From an uncultured Chlorobiaceae bacterium (GTDB taxonomy: Bacteria > Bacteroidota > Chlorobiia > Chlorobiales > Chlorobiaceae), in NCBI GenBank assembly GCA_903836465.1, contig CAILRB010000052.1, forward strand, positions 1 to 32,582: DNA of 32,582 nt. The letters run 5' to 3'. Numbering within the stretch: position 1 is the stretch's first letter; every line of letters begins with the position of its first letter. Below the pieces are notes generated by a model, which was not told where the DNA came from, searched no databases, and was given only the letters and a program-made list of their open reading frames with translations. This document shows, piece after piece, positions 17,515 to 26,289 of the stretch. The translations under genes were made by a program, and so were the position numbers.

Positions 17515-18174
17515 CTATGGCTCGTTAAGGAGTGCGGCAACAAATTCAGGGGAAAATTCCTCAATATCCCGCTCAATGATGCTGATTTGCTGCGTAAAAT
17601 AGTTATAGCCGATAACCGCAGGGATCGCGGCAGCAAGACCGGCAGCCGTCGCAATCAGTGCCTCGGATATACCGGGCGCAACAGCAGCAAGTGAGGCCGA
17701 TTGTGTCAGACTTATAGTATGGAACGACGTCATAATACCCCACACTGTCCCAAAAAGGCCTATAAAAGGAGCCGTATTGCCGACGGTCGCAAGAAAAGGC
17801 ACAAGAGTTGACAAATTCTTGTTTTCAGTATTCGCCTCGCGCTTGACGGCACGGGCGATGCGAGTTTGGGCCTGCCTAATATTTCTCTTGTCGTCAAGGG
17901 CCTGATACTCGATATAACCTGAACGAAAAATCTTTGGAAGAGAACCATGCTTGTACCGTTCGCTTTCAGTGAAAACCTTCTCGACATTGTAGACGTCAAA
18001 AAAATAGTCAAGAAACACGCTGGACTCTTTCAGGGATTTCCGAAGATAACTGAATTTAAAAGCAATGATTGCCCACGAAACAATTGAGAAAGAGAGCAGG
18101 ACAGACAGCACAAACAACACGACAGGTCCGGCATCTGAAACAAGGCCAAAAACTTCAATTTTAGGATCAAGCAT
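17515..18174 (-). CDS. tolQ: TolQ/ExbB-family motor protein
   Basis: This 219-residue inner-membrane protein has three membrane helices. The first is near residues 15-38, and two lie in the C-terminal half around FLATVGNTAPFIGLFGTVWGIM and SEALIATAAGLAAAIPAVIGY. The TVWGIM and GISEALIATAAGL signatures are diagnostic of the MotA/TolQ/ExbB family. With TolR it makes the proton channel. ATG 18174 is selected; the open frame extends 56 codons upstream into the neighbouring gene without family similarity. Only 28 bases separate it from the prenol-kinase gene. Confidence 0.93.
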   Translation of the reverse strand: MLDPKIEVFGLVSDAGPVVLFVLSVLLSFSIVSWAIIAFKFSYLRKSLKESSVFLDYFFDVYNVEKVFTESERYKHGSLPKIFRSGYIEYQALDDKRNIRQAQTRIARAVKREANTENKNLSTLVPFLATVGNTAPFIGLFGTVWGIMTSFHTISLTQSASLAAVAPGISEALIATAAGLAAAIPAVIGYNYFTQQISIIERDIEEFSPEFVAALLNEP

Positions 18175-18202
18175 AACAGGTCGCGAACAAATTATTGGTT
18201 CA

Positions 18203-19783
18203 TTAAAACGAATGGAAGTTCCGGATAACGATATAGGCAAGCGCTGAACCGGAAAGAGCACAGAGCGTATTAACCAGATCATTGTTGACAAGAGGAGTCC
18301 CTTTGAGCAGCCTGTTTTCAACCAGTGAGCCATCAGCCGCAATACTGTGAGTCCTCTCCGTCACCTTTTCGCGGATTGGATCAAAATACTGGGCCTGAAC
18401 GGTTGCTCCAAAAAAACTGTCAACAAGACTGGCCAGAAGCCCTGAAAAACCAATAAGAAGAAACGATTGAAGCACCCCAAAATCAGACAACCATTTGACA
18501 TTGATGGCCATCGCACTTGCACAGATAAAAAGGGAACCGAGAAATGCACCCGAAGTACCTGGTACCGAAACGCCTCCGGATGTTCCGACAGGCACCTCTT
18601 TGAAGGTCGTCACTAACCATGCCTTGGGATTTGGCCACATGGTGCCAATTTCCGTCGCCCAGGTATCAGCCTGCACGGCAGCAAGCGTTCCGAGATAGGC
18701 AAAAAAGATTGCAGGATCATTGTTCAGAGAAAAAAGAATCATCAGTACCCAGGCAATTCCTCCGTTGGCATAAACCTGACCGGCATCCCGCTGTGAACCT
18801 TTTTCAAAGACCAGATCAAATTTAGCTTTCCGTTTTTTGCCGAGTTTTGACAACACTGACGACAAAAGATAAAACGTCAGAAGAGGGACTGTCCAGGCTA
18901 CCCCTCCTATGCCAAAAATGGTTGTCCCGAGCAAAAATGTGGCGGTTGCGCCGCTGTTATTGAGAAACTTGACCTTGATTGAAAATACCGCCAGAAGAAA
19001 CGCGAAAAGTCCCCCAAGAAGAAAGCGCTCAAGAAAAATGGTTTGATTCATTTCAAGCACATAGAGCACATAAGCGATTGAGACGGGAATAAAAAAATTG
19101 TCGAGCCCATGCGACAAGAGCGCCTCAACAGCGGTTGCAACAAGCGCAAGAAGCAGAGCCAGCGCAAGAAGCATGAGAACCGGCTTACCGGCCAATCCCC
19201 CGCTGAAATCTTTGCTGAAGACCATAAGTGTGGCACTGAGCAGAAAAAAACTGCTGATAAACATGGCCATCGAACCTTCCACTGTTTTTGGATTCCTGGT
19301 CAGGTGCTCAATATGCTTTTTACCAATTGAGCTGCCAACCAAAGCGGCAAGTGAGTCACAGACACCCATAACAAGCATGGAGGTCTGCAGAATCCACTTG
19401 TGAGATTCCCAGAGCACAAGAAGCTGAAGTAAAAAGACAAGGGGAAAAAGAAGCGAACCGTAACTCTTGACTGCGGGCGCATGAGCGCTTTCGTTTGCCG
19501 GAAGGGCAAGCAGAGAGCCAAACCACTTAAAACGGATATTCAAGGCGTTAACAAGCAGAAAAAGCAGTGCGACAAGAGCTGGATAAAAGTTGGATTGAAA
19601 ATATGCAGGTACAAAAAATATCACTACCCCCATGGCAAGATGGACGATTTTTCTGACCACCAGAGCACTGACACCCAATTTAGTTGTCAGCAGCTCCGCA
19701 AGAAGAACAAAAAGCAACACAAGACAGAATGTCAAAAAAAAGGCCGGAACATCCTGAGGCAATGGGGTTTGGAGATTCAGCAT
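18203..19783 (-). CDS. fusion of a phytol-kinase-like (VTE5/dolichol kinase family) and a DUF92 (VTE6-like) domain
   Basis: This 526-residue, highly hydrophobic membrane protein is made of two joined families. The N-terminal half (about 1-245) resembles CTP-dependent phytol/dolichol kinases, with RKIVHL at 44-49, the segment SLAALVGSSIGKKH and the KTVEGSMAMF motif. The C-terminal half (about 260-526) is a DUF92 domain, with NNSGATATFLLGT, GTLAAVQADTWATEIGTMWP and VGTSGGVSVPGTSGA. In plants the two activities are separate: VTE5 phosphorylates phytol and VTE6 phosphorylates phytyl phosphate, giving the diphosphate for quinone, tocopherol or chlorophyll synthesis. One fused chain could recycle phytol or farnesol released from bacteriochlorophyll. 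Substrate is inferred. It leads the Tol-Pal operon. Confidence 0.8.
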   Translation of the reverse strand: MLNLQTPLPQDVPAFFLTFCLVLLFVLLAELLTTKLGVSALVVRKIVHLAMGVVIFFVPAYFQSNFYPALVALLFLLVNALNIRFKWFGSLLALPANESAHAPAVKSYGSLLFPLVFLLQLLVLWESHKWILQTSMLVMGVCDSLAALVGSSIGKKHIEHLTRNPKTVEGSMAMFISSFFLLSATLMVFSKDFSGGLAGKPVLMLLALALLLALVATAVEALLSHGLDNFFIPVSIAYVLYVLEMNQTIFLERFLLGGLFAFLLAVFSIKVKFLNNSGATATFLLGTTIFGIGGVAWTVPLLTFYLLSSVLSKLGKKRKAKFDLVFEKGSQRDAGQVYANGGIAWVLMILFSLNNDPAIFFAYLGTLAAVQADTWATEIGTMWPNPKAWLVTTFKEVPVGTSGGVSVPGTSGAFLGSLFICASAMAINVKWLSDFGVLQSFLLIGFSGLLASLVDSFFGATVQAQYFDPIREKVTERTHSIAADGSLVENRLLKGTPLVNNDLVNTLCALSGSALAYIVIRNFHSF

Positions 19784-19852
19784 GCTTTTATTTTTATTTT
19801 ATTTAATGAATCGATGTTCACTGTACAGAATAAACAGGAAATATCCGCCAAG

Positions 19853-19872
19853 ATTATAACATTTTTAATGTT
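19853..19872 (-). promoter_or_regulatory. promoter -10 box and palindrome upstream of the prenol-kinase/Tol operon
   Basis: On the minus strand TATAAT (19858-19853) is overlapped by the perfect inverted repeat AACATT-TTT-AATGTT (19858-19872), which would lie in the -10/-35 spacer. The region is 70-90 bases before the ATG at 19783. A -35 box is not clear. The palindrome may be a repressor site. Confidence 0.4.
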
Positions 19873-19887
19873 TGTTTTAATAAAAGT

Positions 19888-20085
19888 TTAAGTGTAAGTT
19901 ATCTCAATTTTTCTTTTAATACTGAAGAAACTGTTCGCATTTTTCAATTTCGGATCAATGGCTGCATTCAATCCATATACCTGCCGTAACCGCCGCAGTT
20001 CTGAAAAACAGGCGCACCGCAACTCAACAGCGTCCTGCGGCAATGCAGAATCTTTGTCGAACTCCCTCAATGCAAGAGCAGGCAT
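19888..20085 (-). CDS. small hypothetical protein, doubtful
   Basis: This is a 65-residue frame with ATG at 20085 and AGGAG five bases before it, a good ribosome site for this window. The product is polar with an acidic N-terminal part and a basic end and has no recognisable family. It lies antisense to the 5' part of the candidate ilv leader ORF, and the leader's Ile/Val-rich stretch begins where this gene starts. The AGGAG may be a chance complement of that sequence. It could be a real short gene upstream of the Tol operon or a spurious frame. Confidence 0.35.
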   Translation of the reverse strand: MPALALREFDKDSALPQDAVELRCACFSELRRLRQVYGLNAAIDPKLKNANSFFSIKRKIEITYT

Positions 20086-20131
20086 CGTCACTCCTGTCGT
20101 CATCGTGCAGGCACCTGTTATTGTGCTCTGA
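20054..20131 (+). CDS. candidate ilv operon leader peptide
   Basis: This short ORF upstream of ilvD ends in IVTPVVIVQAPVIVL and TGA at 20129-20131, with 11 of the last 15 codons for Ile, Val or Leu. Such codon runs are the hallmark of attenuator leader peptides in branched-chain operons (compare enterobacterial ilvL and ivbL). The start could be TTG 20054 (25 residues) or ATG 19958 (57 residues); neither has a clear ribosome site. A hairpin and a T-rich stretch follow before ilvD. The sequence run is seen; the leader function is inferred. Confidence 0.5.
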   Translation: MSNSLNARAGIVTPVVIVQAPVIVL

Positions 20132-20139
20132 ATCGAGAA

Positions 20140-20231
20140 CCGCTCCCAAGTTCAATTTTCTCTTTCAAAAGAATCATCACAGTAACTTCGGGAACGGCGA
20201 CCCCGGGGCTCTTTATTTAATTGCTAAATTT
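20140..20231 (+). promoter_or_regulatory. candidate attenuator hairpin before ilvD
   Basis: CCGCTCCCAAGTT (20140-20152) can pair with AACTTCGGGAACGG (20184-20197), giving 12 pairs with one mismatch and one bulged C, around a 31-base loop. A GACCCCGGGGCTC block and T-rich runs (20211-20231) follow, ending 10 bases before ilvD. The stem begins nine bases after the stop codon of the leader ORF, so ribosome position on the Ile/Val codons could decide whether it forms. A compact terminator stem directly before the T run is not obvious. Confidence 0.42.
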
Positions 20232-20241
20232 TTTATCTGCA

Positions 20242-21939
20242 ATGAGATCTGATACCATAAAAAAAGGGTTTGAAAAAGCGCCTCACCGCAGCCTTCTGAA
20301 AGCCACGGGCTCTATCGTCTCAAACAACGACTTTCGCAAGCCCTTTATCGGAATCTGCAACTCCTATAATGAACTGATTCCCGGTCATTCCCACTTGCAG
20401 GAACTGGGAAAAATTGCAAAAGAGGAGGTTCGCAAGGCTGGAGGGGTTCCTTTTGAGTTTAATACCATCGGGGTTTGCGATGGTATCGCCATGGGCCATA
20501 TCGGTATGCGCTACTCTCTTGCCAGCCGTGAGCTGATTGCCGACAGTGTTGAAACTGTTGCAGAAGCGCACCGTCTTGACGGACTTGTTTGTATTCCGAA
20601 CTGCGACAAGATCACCCCGGGAATGATGATGGCCGCGCTTCGCATCAACATTCCGGTCATCTTTGTCTCCGGCGGCCCTATGAAAGCTGGCCGCACTCCT
20701 TCAGGAAAAACAGTTGACCTGATTTCAGTTTTTGAGGCTGTCGGGCAGTTCAGCGCCGGTACAATTGATGAAAACGAACTGGAATCGATAGAGGAGAATG
20801 CTTGCCCTGGATGTGGATCATGTTCTGGCATGTTCACGGCAAACTCCATGAACTGCCTCAGCGAAGCGCTTGGCTTTGCCCTGCCGGGCAACGGCACCAT
20901 TCTTGCAATCGACCCCCGTCGCAATGATCTGGTCAGGGAGGCTTCCCGCAGGATTGTCGATCTGGTCAACAAGAATATCAGACCGAGGGATATTTTGACA
21001 AGAAACGCACTGCTCAACGCCTTTGCCCTTGATTTTGCGATGGGAGGCAGCACCAACACTATTCTGCATACGCTGGCTATTGCCAACGAAGCTGAACTGG
21101 ACTTTGATTTTTCAGAACTTAACGCCCTTTCGGCCAAAACTCCCTATATCTGCAAGGTGAGCCCGGCTACCATGGCCGTTCATATCGAGGATGTCGATCG
21201 TGCCGGCGGCGTTTCTGCCATTCTTCATGAGCTGAGTAAAATCGAGGGTCTTCTTGACCTCTCTGCGTTGACTGTTACCGGCAAAACTCTTGGTGAAAAC
21301 ATTGCTGACGCAGAGATCACGGACAGCGCTGTTATCAGAAGCATTGAAGACCCCTACTCTGCAACGGGCGGCCTTGCTGTTCTGTATGGCAATCTGGCCC
21401 CGCAGGGAGCTGTTGTCAAAACCGGAGCGGTCAGCCCGGAGATGATGAACCATACCGGCCCGGCAAAGATCTATGACTGTCAGGATGATGCTATCAAAGG
21501 CATTATGGAAGGCGATGTCAAAAGTGGCGATGTCGTGGTTATTCGTTATGAAGGCCCAAAAGGCGGCCCGGGAATGCCTGAAATGCTCTCCCCCACCAGC
21601 GCCATCATGGGACGCGGTCTTGGTGATTCTGTGGCACTCATCACTGACGGGCGCTTCTCCGGCGGCTCAAGAGGAGCCTGCATCGGGCACGTCTCTCCCG
21701 AAGCAGCCGATCACGGACCGATTGCCGCACTGATAAACGGCGATATGATTACCATCAATATTGTTGAGAGGAGCCTCTCGGTCAACCTGTCAGATGAGAT
21801 CATCAATGCAAGACTCGCATCGCTTAAACCGTTTGAACCGAAAATAAAAAAAGGCTATCTGGCCAGGTATTCACAAATGGTCACTTCGGCCAATACCGGC
21901 GCAATCCTGAAAAGCCCTGTTTCCTGTGAACCTAAATAA
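20242..21939 (+). CDS. ilvD: dihydroxy-acid dehydratase
   Basis: This 565-residue iron-sulfur enzyme dehydrates 2,3-dihydroxy-isovalerate and -3-methylvalerate to the 2-keto acids of valine and isoleucine. Cluster cysteines appear in [18 protein letters not shown] and in [20 protein letters not shown]. Other family blocks are [16 protein letters not shown]-like (here [19 protein letters not shown]), [28 protein letters not shown] and the C-terminal [23 protein letters not shown] 20242 is used over an upstream TTG. It opens an eight-gene branched-chain operon and is preceded by a candidate leader peptide and hairpin. Confidence 0.97.
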   Translation: MRSDTIKKGFEKAPHRSLLKATGSIVSNNDFRKPFIGICNSYNELIPGHSHLQELGKIAKEEVRKAGGVPFEFNTIGVCDGIAMGHIGMRYSLASRELIADSVETVAEAHRLDGLVCIPNCDKITPGMMMAALRINIPVIFVSGGPMKAGRTPSGKTVDLISVFEAVGQFSAGTIDENELESIEENACPGCGSCSGMFTANSMNCLSEALGFALPGNGTILAIDPRRNDLVREASRRIVDLVNKNIRPRDILTRNALLNAFALDFAMGGSTNTILHTLAIANEAELDFDFSELNALSAKTPYICKVSPATMAVHIEDVDRAGGVSAILHELSKIEGLLDLSALTVTGKTLGENIADAEITDSAVIRSIEDPYSATGGLAVLYGNLAPQGAVVKTGAVSPEMMNHTGPAKIYDCQDDAIKGIMEGDVKSGDVVVIRYEGPKGGPGMPEMLSPTSAIMGRGLGDSVALITDGRFSGGSRGACIGHVSPEAADHGPIAALINGDMITINIVERSLSVNLSDEIINARLASLKPFEPKIKKGYLARYSQMVTSANTGAILKSPVSCEPK

Positions 21940-21946
21940 GCCAGCT

Positions 21947-23668
21947 ATGCATTCATCAGGCCAAACACTCAATGGCTCAGAAATATTTTTTGAATGTCTG
22001 CGACGTGAAAATGTTGAATATATTTTCGGGTATCCGGGAGGATCCCTGCTGAAAGTTTACGAGACACTTCATGAGGTCAAAGACATACACCATATCCTGG
22101 TTCGTCATGAACAGGGCGCAACCCACATGGCTGAAGGATATGCCCGTGCTACCGGAAAGCCCGGTGTTGTTCTTGTCACTTCCGGTCCCGGCGCAACCAA
22201 CACGGTCACCGGAATTGCCAACGCCTACATGGACTCCTCGCCGATGGTTGTCTTTACCGGACAGGTTCCAAGCTCACTGATAGGCAATGACGCTTTTCAG
22301 GAGGCTGATATTGTTGGAATCACCCGTCCGATAACCAAGCACAATTTTCTGGTCAAGGATGTCAGAGAGCTTGCCATAACCATCCGCAAGGCCTTTTTCC
22401 TTGCAACAACCGGCAGACCCGGACCGGTTCTGGTCGATATGCCGAAAGATATCCTGAATTCGTCATGCGTCTTTGACTTTCCTGAGACTATTGACATTCG
22501 GGGATTCAAACCAACCTTCAAATGTCATATCAACCAGGTTGAAAGGGCCGCGCAGAAAATAGCGAAAGCAAAACGACCCCTCCTCTACATCGGCGGCGGA
22601 GTCATCAGCGCTGAAGCAGCCGAAGAGCTGCGAACACTGGCGATACAGCAAAATATACCGGTCACTATGACCTTGCAGGGACTTGGAGCTTTCCCCGGCA
22701 ACCATCCCCTCAGCATGGGCATGCTTGGGATGCACGGCACCTACTGGGCCAATCAGGCGGTCAATAAATGCGATCTCCTTATTGCTGTCGGTGCGCGCTT
22801 TGATGACCGGGTCACCGGCAAAGTCGACACCTTTGCCCCGCAGGCATACAAGATCCATAACGACATTGATCCGACCAATGTCGATAAAAATATCAAGGTC
22901 GATCTGCCAATTGTCGGCGATGCAAAAAATTTTCTGGCGACACTTCTTGAGGTAATGCCGGAAAAGAAAGAAAACCGTGAACCATGGCTTGCCGAAATTA
23001 ACGTATGGCGCGAACAGTGCCCGCTGACCTACAGCAGCGAAGACGACTTACTGAGAACTGAATTTGTGATCGATGAGGTCTCCCGCCAAACCATCGGCAA
23101 TGCCGTTGTGGTCACCGACGTCGGACAGCACCAGATGTGGACATCACAGTTTTATACCTTTATCAATCCCCGATCCATCATCACCAGTGGAGGACTCGGC
23201 ACCATGGGCTTTGGCCTGCCCGCCGCTATCGGCGCAGCCTTCGGCATCAAGGATCGACCGGTTGTGCTCTTTTGCGGAGACGGCGGGTTTATGATGAATG
23301 TTCAGGAGCTTGTTACGGCGGTTCACAACAAAATGCCGGTCAAAATATTCCTGATCAACAACAGTTTTCTCGGCATGGTTCGTCAGTGGCAGGAACTCTT
23401 CCACCAGGAAAAGTACTCCTTCACCGATCTGGGCGACAGCAACCCCGACTTTGTGAAGGTTGCCGAAGCCTTCGGGTGCAAGGCGCTCAAGGCTGAAAAC
23501 CCAGAGAGCGCACGGCAAGCCATTACAGAGGCTCTGGCGTACAACGATGGCCCAATTCTTGTTGATTTCAGGGTTGTCAAAAAAGATATGGTCTTCCCGA
23601 TGGTGCCTGCCGGAGGCTCTATTTCCGACATGCTCCTTGCCCGGTTAAACCCAAAAACAATGGTGTGA
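21947..23668 (+). CDS. ilvB: acetolactate synthase, large (catalytic) subunit
   Basis: This 573-residue thiamine-diphosphate enzyme joins two pyruvates to acetolactate, or pyruvate and 2-ketobutyrate to acetohydroxybutyrate. The N-terminal ThDP domain has the catalytic glutamate in HEQGATHMAEGYARATGKPG. A central domain is followed by the C-terminal ThDP-binding motif CGDGGFMMNVQELVTA ... NNSFLGMVRQWQELF. The start is set at ATG 21947, seven bases after the ilvD stop; a GTG at 21926 would overlap ilvD. ilvN follows immediately. The catalytic and regulatory subunits form the holoenzyme. Confidence 0.97.
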   Translation: MHSSGQTLNGSEIFFECLRRENVEYIFGYPGGSLLKVYETLHEVKDIHHILVRHEQGATHMAEGYARATGKPGVVLVTSGPGATNTVTGIANAYMDSSPMVVFTGQVPSSLIGNDAFQEADIVGITRPITKHNFLVKDVRELAITIRKAFFLATTGRPGPVLVDMPKDILNSSCVFDFPETIDIRGFKPTFKCHINQVERAAQKIAKAKRPLLYIGGGVISAEAAEELRTLAIQQNIPVTMTLQGLGAFPGNHPLSMGMLGMHGTYWANQAVNKCDLLIAVGARFDDRVTGKVDTFAPQAYKIHNDIDPTNVDKNIKVDLPIVGDAKNFLATLLEVMPEKKENREPWLAEINVWREQCPLTYSSEDDLLRTEFVIDEVSRQTIGNAVVVTDVGQHQMWTSQFYTFINPRSIITSGGLGTMGFGLPAAIGAAFGIKDRPVVLFCGDGGFMMNVQELVTAVHNKMPVKIFLINNSFLGMVRQWQELFHQEKYSFTDLGDSNPDFVKVAEAFGCKALKAENPESARQAITEALAYNDGPILVDFRVVKKDMVFPMVPAGGSISDMLLARLNPKTMV

Positions 23669-23676
23669 ACGAATCC

Positions 23677-24153
23677 ATGAAACACATAATATCCGTTCTG
23701 GTTGAAAACAAGTTCGGCTCCCTGAACCGGGTTGCCGCCATGTTCAGCGCACGAGGGTTCAACCTCGAAAGCATCTCCATCGGTGAAACCGAGGACACGG
23801 AAATCTCGCGTATGACCATTGTCACGAGGGGTGAAGACCAGATCATCAGCCAGGTGCTCAAGCAACTGAACCGGCTGGTTGATACCATCAAGGTGACCGA
23901 TCTGACCCGGCAGCCGCATGTTGAACGGGAGCTGCTCCTGATGACCCTGAAGCTCAGCAAGACAGTACAGCATGAGATTTTTGAACTGATCACTGTTTTT
24001 AAAGGAAAAGTCGTGGATATAAAACAAAAATCCATTACTATTGAGGTCATCGGTTCTCCGGACAAGATCAATACAACCATTGATATCTTCAGGCCCTACG
24101 GCATAAAGGAACTTGCCCGTTCGGGTGCGGTAGCAATACACCGGGGAGAATGA
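23677..24153 (+). CDS. ilvN: acetolactate synthase, small (regulatory) subunit
   Basis: This 158-residue regulatory subunit activates the large subunit and gives feedback inhibition by valine. The N-terminal ACT domain is HIISVLVENKFGSLNRVAAM followed by FSARGFNLESISIG, containing the ligand-site loop. A second ACT-like half ends in IDIFRPYGIKELARSGAVAI. ATG 23677 begins 8 bases after the ilvB stop. Confidence 0.95.
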   Translation: MKHIISVLVENKFGSLNRVAAMFSARGFNLESISIGETEDTEISRMTIVTRGEDQIISQVLKQLNRLVDTIKVTDLTRQPHVERELLLMTLKLSKTVQHEIFELITVFKGKVVDIKQKSITIEVIGSPDKINTTIDIFRPYGIKELARSGAVAIHRGE

Positions 24154-24195
24154 CACCATTTTAACGCTCTTATTTAATTCAAAACCATTGTAGCG

Positions 24196-25188
24196 ATGAA
24201 CGTTTATTATGAGAAGGATGCCGATCTCAGCTATTTGCAAGGCAAAAATATCGCCGTTCTCGGTTACGGCAGCCAGGGCCATGCACATGCCCTGAACCTC
24301 AAGGAGAGTGGACTGAACGTCCGCGTCGGCCTTCGCCCTGAAAGCGCATCCTGCGCCAAAGCACGGGAAGCCGGACTGGAGGTCACCACCGTTGCTGAAG
24401 CAACCAAATGGGCCGATATTGTGATGGTGCTTCTGCCCGACCAGAACCAGAAAGCCGTCTACGACGCAGAAATTGCTCCGAACCTTGTGGCTGGCAATAC
24501 CCTTGCCTTTGGCCATGGATTTAATATTCATTACAAACAGATTATTCCGGCAGAGACCATCAACGTCATCATGATTGCCCCGAAAAGCCCAGGCCATCTT
24601 GTGCGCCGCACCTTTACGCAAGGCAATGGTGTCCCCTGTCTTATCGCTGTTCACCAGGACTACACTGGCGATGCCAAACAGCAGGCGCTCGCATGGGCGA
24701 AGGCTCTTGGCGGCACGAAAGCGGGTGTCATTGAAACCACCATCAAGAACGAAACTGAAACTGATCTATTCGGTGAGCAGGCTGTTCTTTGTGGCGGTTC
24801 TGCCGAGCTGATCAAGGCGGGATTTGAAACGCTGGTTGAAGCAGGGTACCCTGAAGAGCTTGCCTACTTTGAATGTATGCACGAGTTAAAACTGATTGTT
24901 GATCTCTATTATGAAGGCGGCCTCTCAAGAATGAACTACTCCGTAAGCGATACGGCTGAATACGGCGGCATGACCCGTGGCCCGCGCCTTATCACGCCAG
25001 CAGTCAAGGCTGAGATGAAAAAAATCCTTGAAGAGGTTCAGGACGGCCGTTTTGCCAAAGAGTTTATTGATGAATGTAACGGCGGGTATAAAAACCTGAA
25101 CAAGCTCAGGGCTGAAAACAGCAACCATGCCATTGAAAAAGTAGGCGCCAGGCTCCGCGACATGATGAGCTGGCTGATAAAGAAATAA
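24196..25188 (+). CDS. ilvC: ketol-acid reductoisomerase (class I)
   Basis: This 330-residue Mg-dependent enzyme isomerises and reduces acetolactate or acetohydroxybutyrate with NAD(P)H. The Rossmann motif is [19 protein letters not shown], with the cofactor-specificity loop [10 protein letters not shown]. The C-terminal knotted domain has the metal-site stretches [17 protein letters not shown] and [20 protein letters not shown]. Length is that of the short class I form. An arginine and serines in the specificity loop suggest NADPH use, as is usual; this was not tested. Confidence 0.97.
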   Translation: MNVYYEKDADLSYLQGKNIAVLGYGSQGHAHALNLKESGLNVRVGLRPESASCAKAREAGLEVTTVAEATKWADIVMVLLPDQNQKAVYDAEIAPNLVAGNTLAFGHGFNIHYKQIIPAETINVIMIAPKSPGHLVRRTFTQGNGVPCLIAVHQDYTGDAKQQALAWAKALGGTKAGVIETTIKNETETDLFGEQAVLCGGSAELIKAGFETLVEAGYPEELAYFECMHELKLIVDLYYEGGLSRMNYSVSDTAEYGGMTRGPRLITPAVKAEMKKILEEVQDGRFAKEFIDECNGGYKNLNKLRAENSNHAIEKVGARLRDMMSWLIKK

Positions 25189-25206
25189 TTCATTCAAAAG
25201 AGAAGA

Positions 25207-26265
25207 ATGTACAAGATCGTCTCAATACCGGGTGACGGTATCGGCCCGGAAGTAGTTGCAGGAGCTGTTGCTGTACTGCAGCAGCTCTCAAAAAAGCACG
25301 GCTTTGACGTTGTCATTGAGGAGCACCCGTTCGGCGGCGCCTCTTATGACCTGCACGGTGAAATGCTCACCCGGGCAACACTTGAAGCATGCAGGAATTG
25401 CGATGCGGTGCTGCTTGGAGCCGTTGGCGGCCCGAAATGGGAAAGCCTGCCGCACGAACACAAGCCGGAGGCAGCACTGCTCAGAATCCGCAAAGAGCTT
25501 GAACTCTTTGCCAACCTCAGACCGGCAAAAGTCTATGACGCCCTTCTTGATGCCTCCTCGCTCAAGCCTGAGGTGGTGCGTGGCACCGATTTCCTTGTCT
25601 TCAGGGAACTCACCGGCGGTATCTATTTCGGCCAGCCACGCGGCTTCGATGCAACGAAAGGCTGGAACACCATGGTCTATGAAGGCTATGAAGTTGAACG
25701 TATTGCCCGTCTCGCCTTTGAAGCAGCCCGCAAACGCAAAGGCAAGGTGATCTCGATCGACAAGGCTAACGTTCTTGAAGTCTCACAGTTCTGGCGTAAT
25801 GTGGTGCATGAAGTACATAAGGATTACGCTGATGTGGAGCTGAGTGACATGTATGTGGACAACGCCGCAATGCAAATCGTCCGCAACCCACGACAGTTTG
25901 ATGTCATTGTCACGGGCAACCTTTTTGGTGATATTCTGAGCGACATTGCCGGTATGATTACCGGAAGTCTCGGTATGCTCCCGTCGGCAAGCATCGGCAC
26001 ACAACACGCCCTCTACGAGCCAATTCACGGAAGTGCCCCTGATATTGCCGGACAGAACAAGGCAAACCCGATTGCCACTATCGCATCGGTTGCCATGATG
26101 TTCGAGCACAGTTTCCAGAAACCGGAGATTGCAAGAGAGATTGAACAGGCAATTGAGGCGACCCTTGCGTCGGGATTACGAACCGCCGACATCGCCAATC
26201 CAGGAGCGCCTGTCATTTCGACCACAGAGATGACCGAGGCAATTGTCAGGCATCTTGGTGAATGA
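25207..26265 (+). CDS. leuB: 3-isopropylmalate dehydrogenase
   Basis: This 352-residue NAD-dependent decarboxylating dehydrogenase makes 2-ketoisocaproate for leucine. In the citramalate route it turns 3-methylmalate into 2-ketobutyrate. Family blocks are IPGDGIGPEVVAGAV near the start, GAVGGPKW, RELTGGIYFG, SIDKANVLEVSQFWRN and DNAAMQIVRNPRQFDVIVTG, followed by NLFGDILSDIAGM. With leuCD and cimA in the same operon it probably serves both pathways. The gene begins 18 bases after ilvC. Confidence 0.96.
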   Translation: MYKIVSIPGDGIGPEVVAGAVAVLQQLSKKHGFDVVIEEHPFGGASYDLHGEMLTRATLEACRNCDAVLLGAVGGPKWESLPHEHKPEAALLRIRKELELFANLRPAKVYDALLDASSLKPEVVRGTDFLVFRELTGGIYFGQPRGFDATKGWNTMVYEGYEVERIARLAFEAARKRKGKVISIDKANVLEVSQFWRNVVHEVHKDYADVELSDMYVDNAAMQIVRNPRQFDVIVTGNLFGDILSDIAGMITGSLGMLPSASIGTQHALYEPIHGSAPDIAGQNKANPIATIASVAMMFEHSFQKPEIAREIEQAIEATLASGLRTADIANPGAPVISTTEMTEAIVRHLGE

Positions 26266-26289
26266 TATAACAACACTACTACTGAACCC

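Noticed and set aside
17515-18342. Longer TolQ start at 18342
   Set aside because: The extra 56 residues overlap the upstream gene and lack family similarity; ATG 18174 begins the normal N-terminus.
20198-20215. Compact terminator at GACCCCGGGGCTC before ilvD
   Set aside because: The palindrome has no loop, so it cannot form a usual hairpin by itself; the longer stem at 20140-20197 is the better structure.
23383-24654. 423-residue minus-strand frame across ilvB, ilvN and ilvC
   Set aside because: It is antisense to three well-recognised genes and its translation shows no family features.
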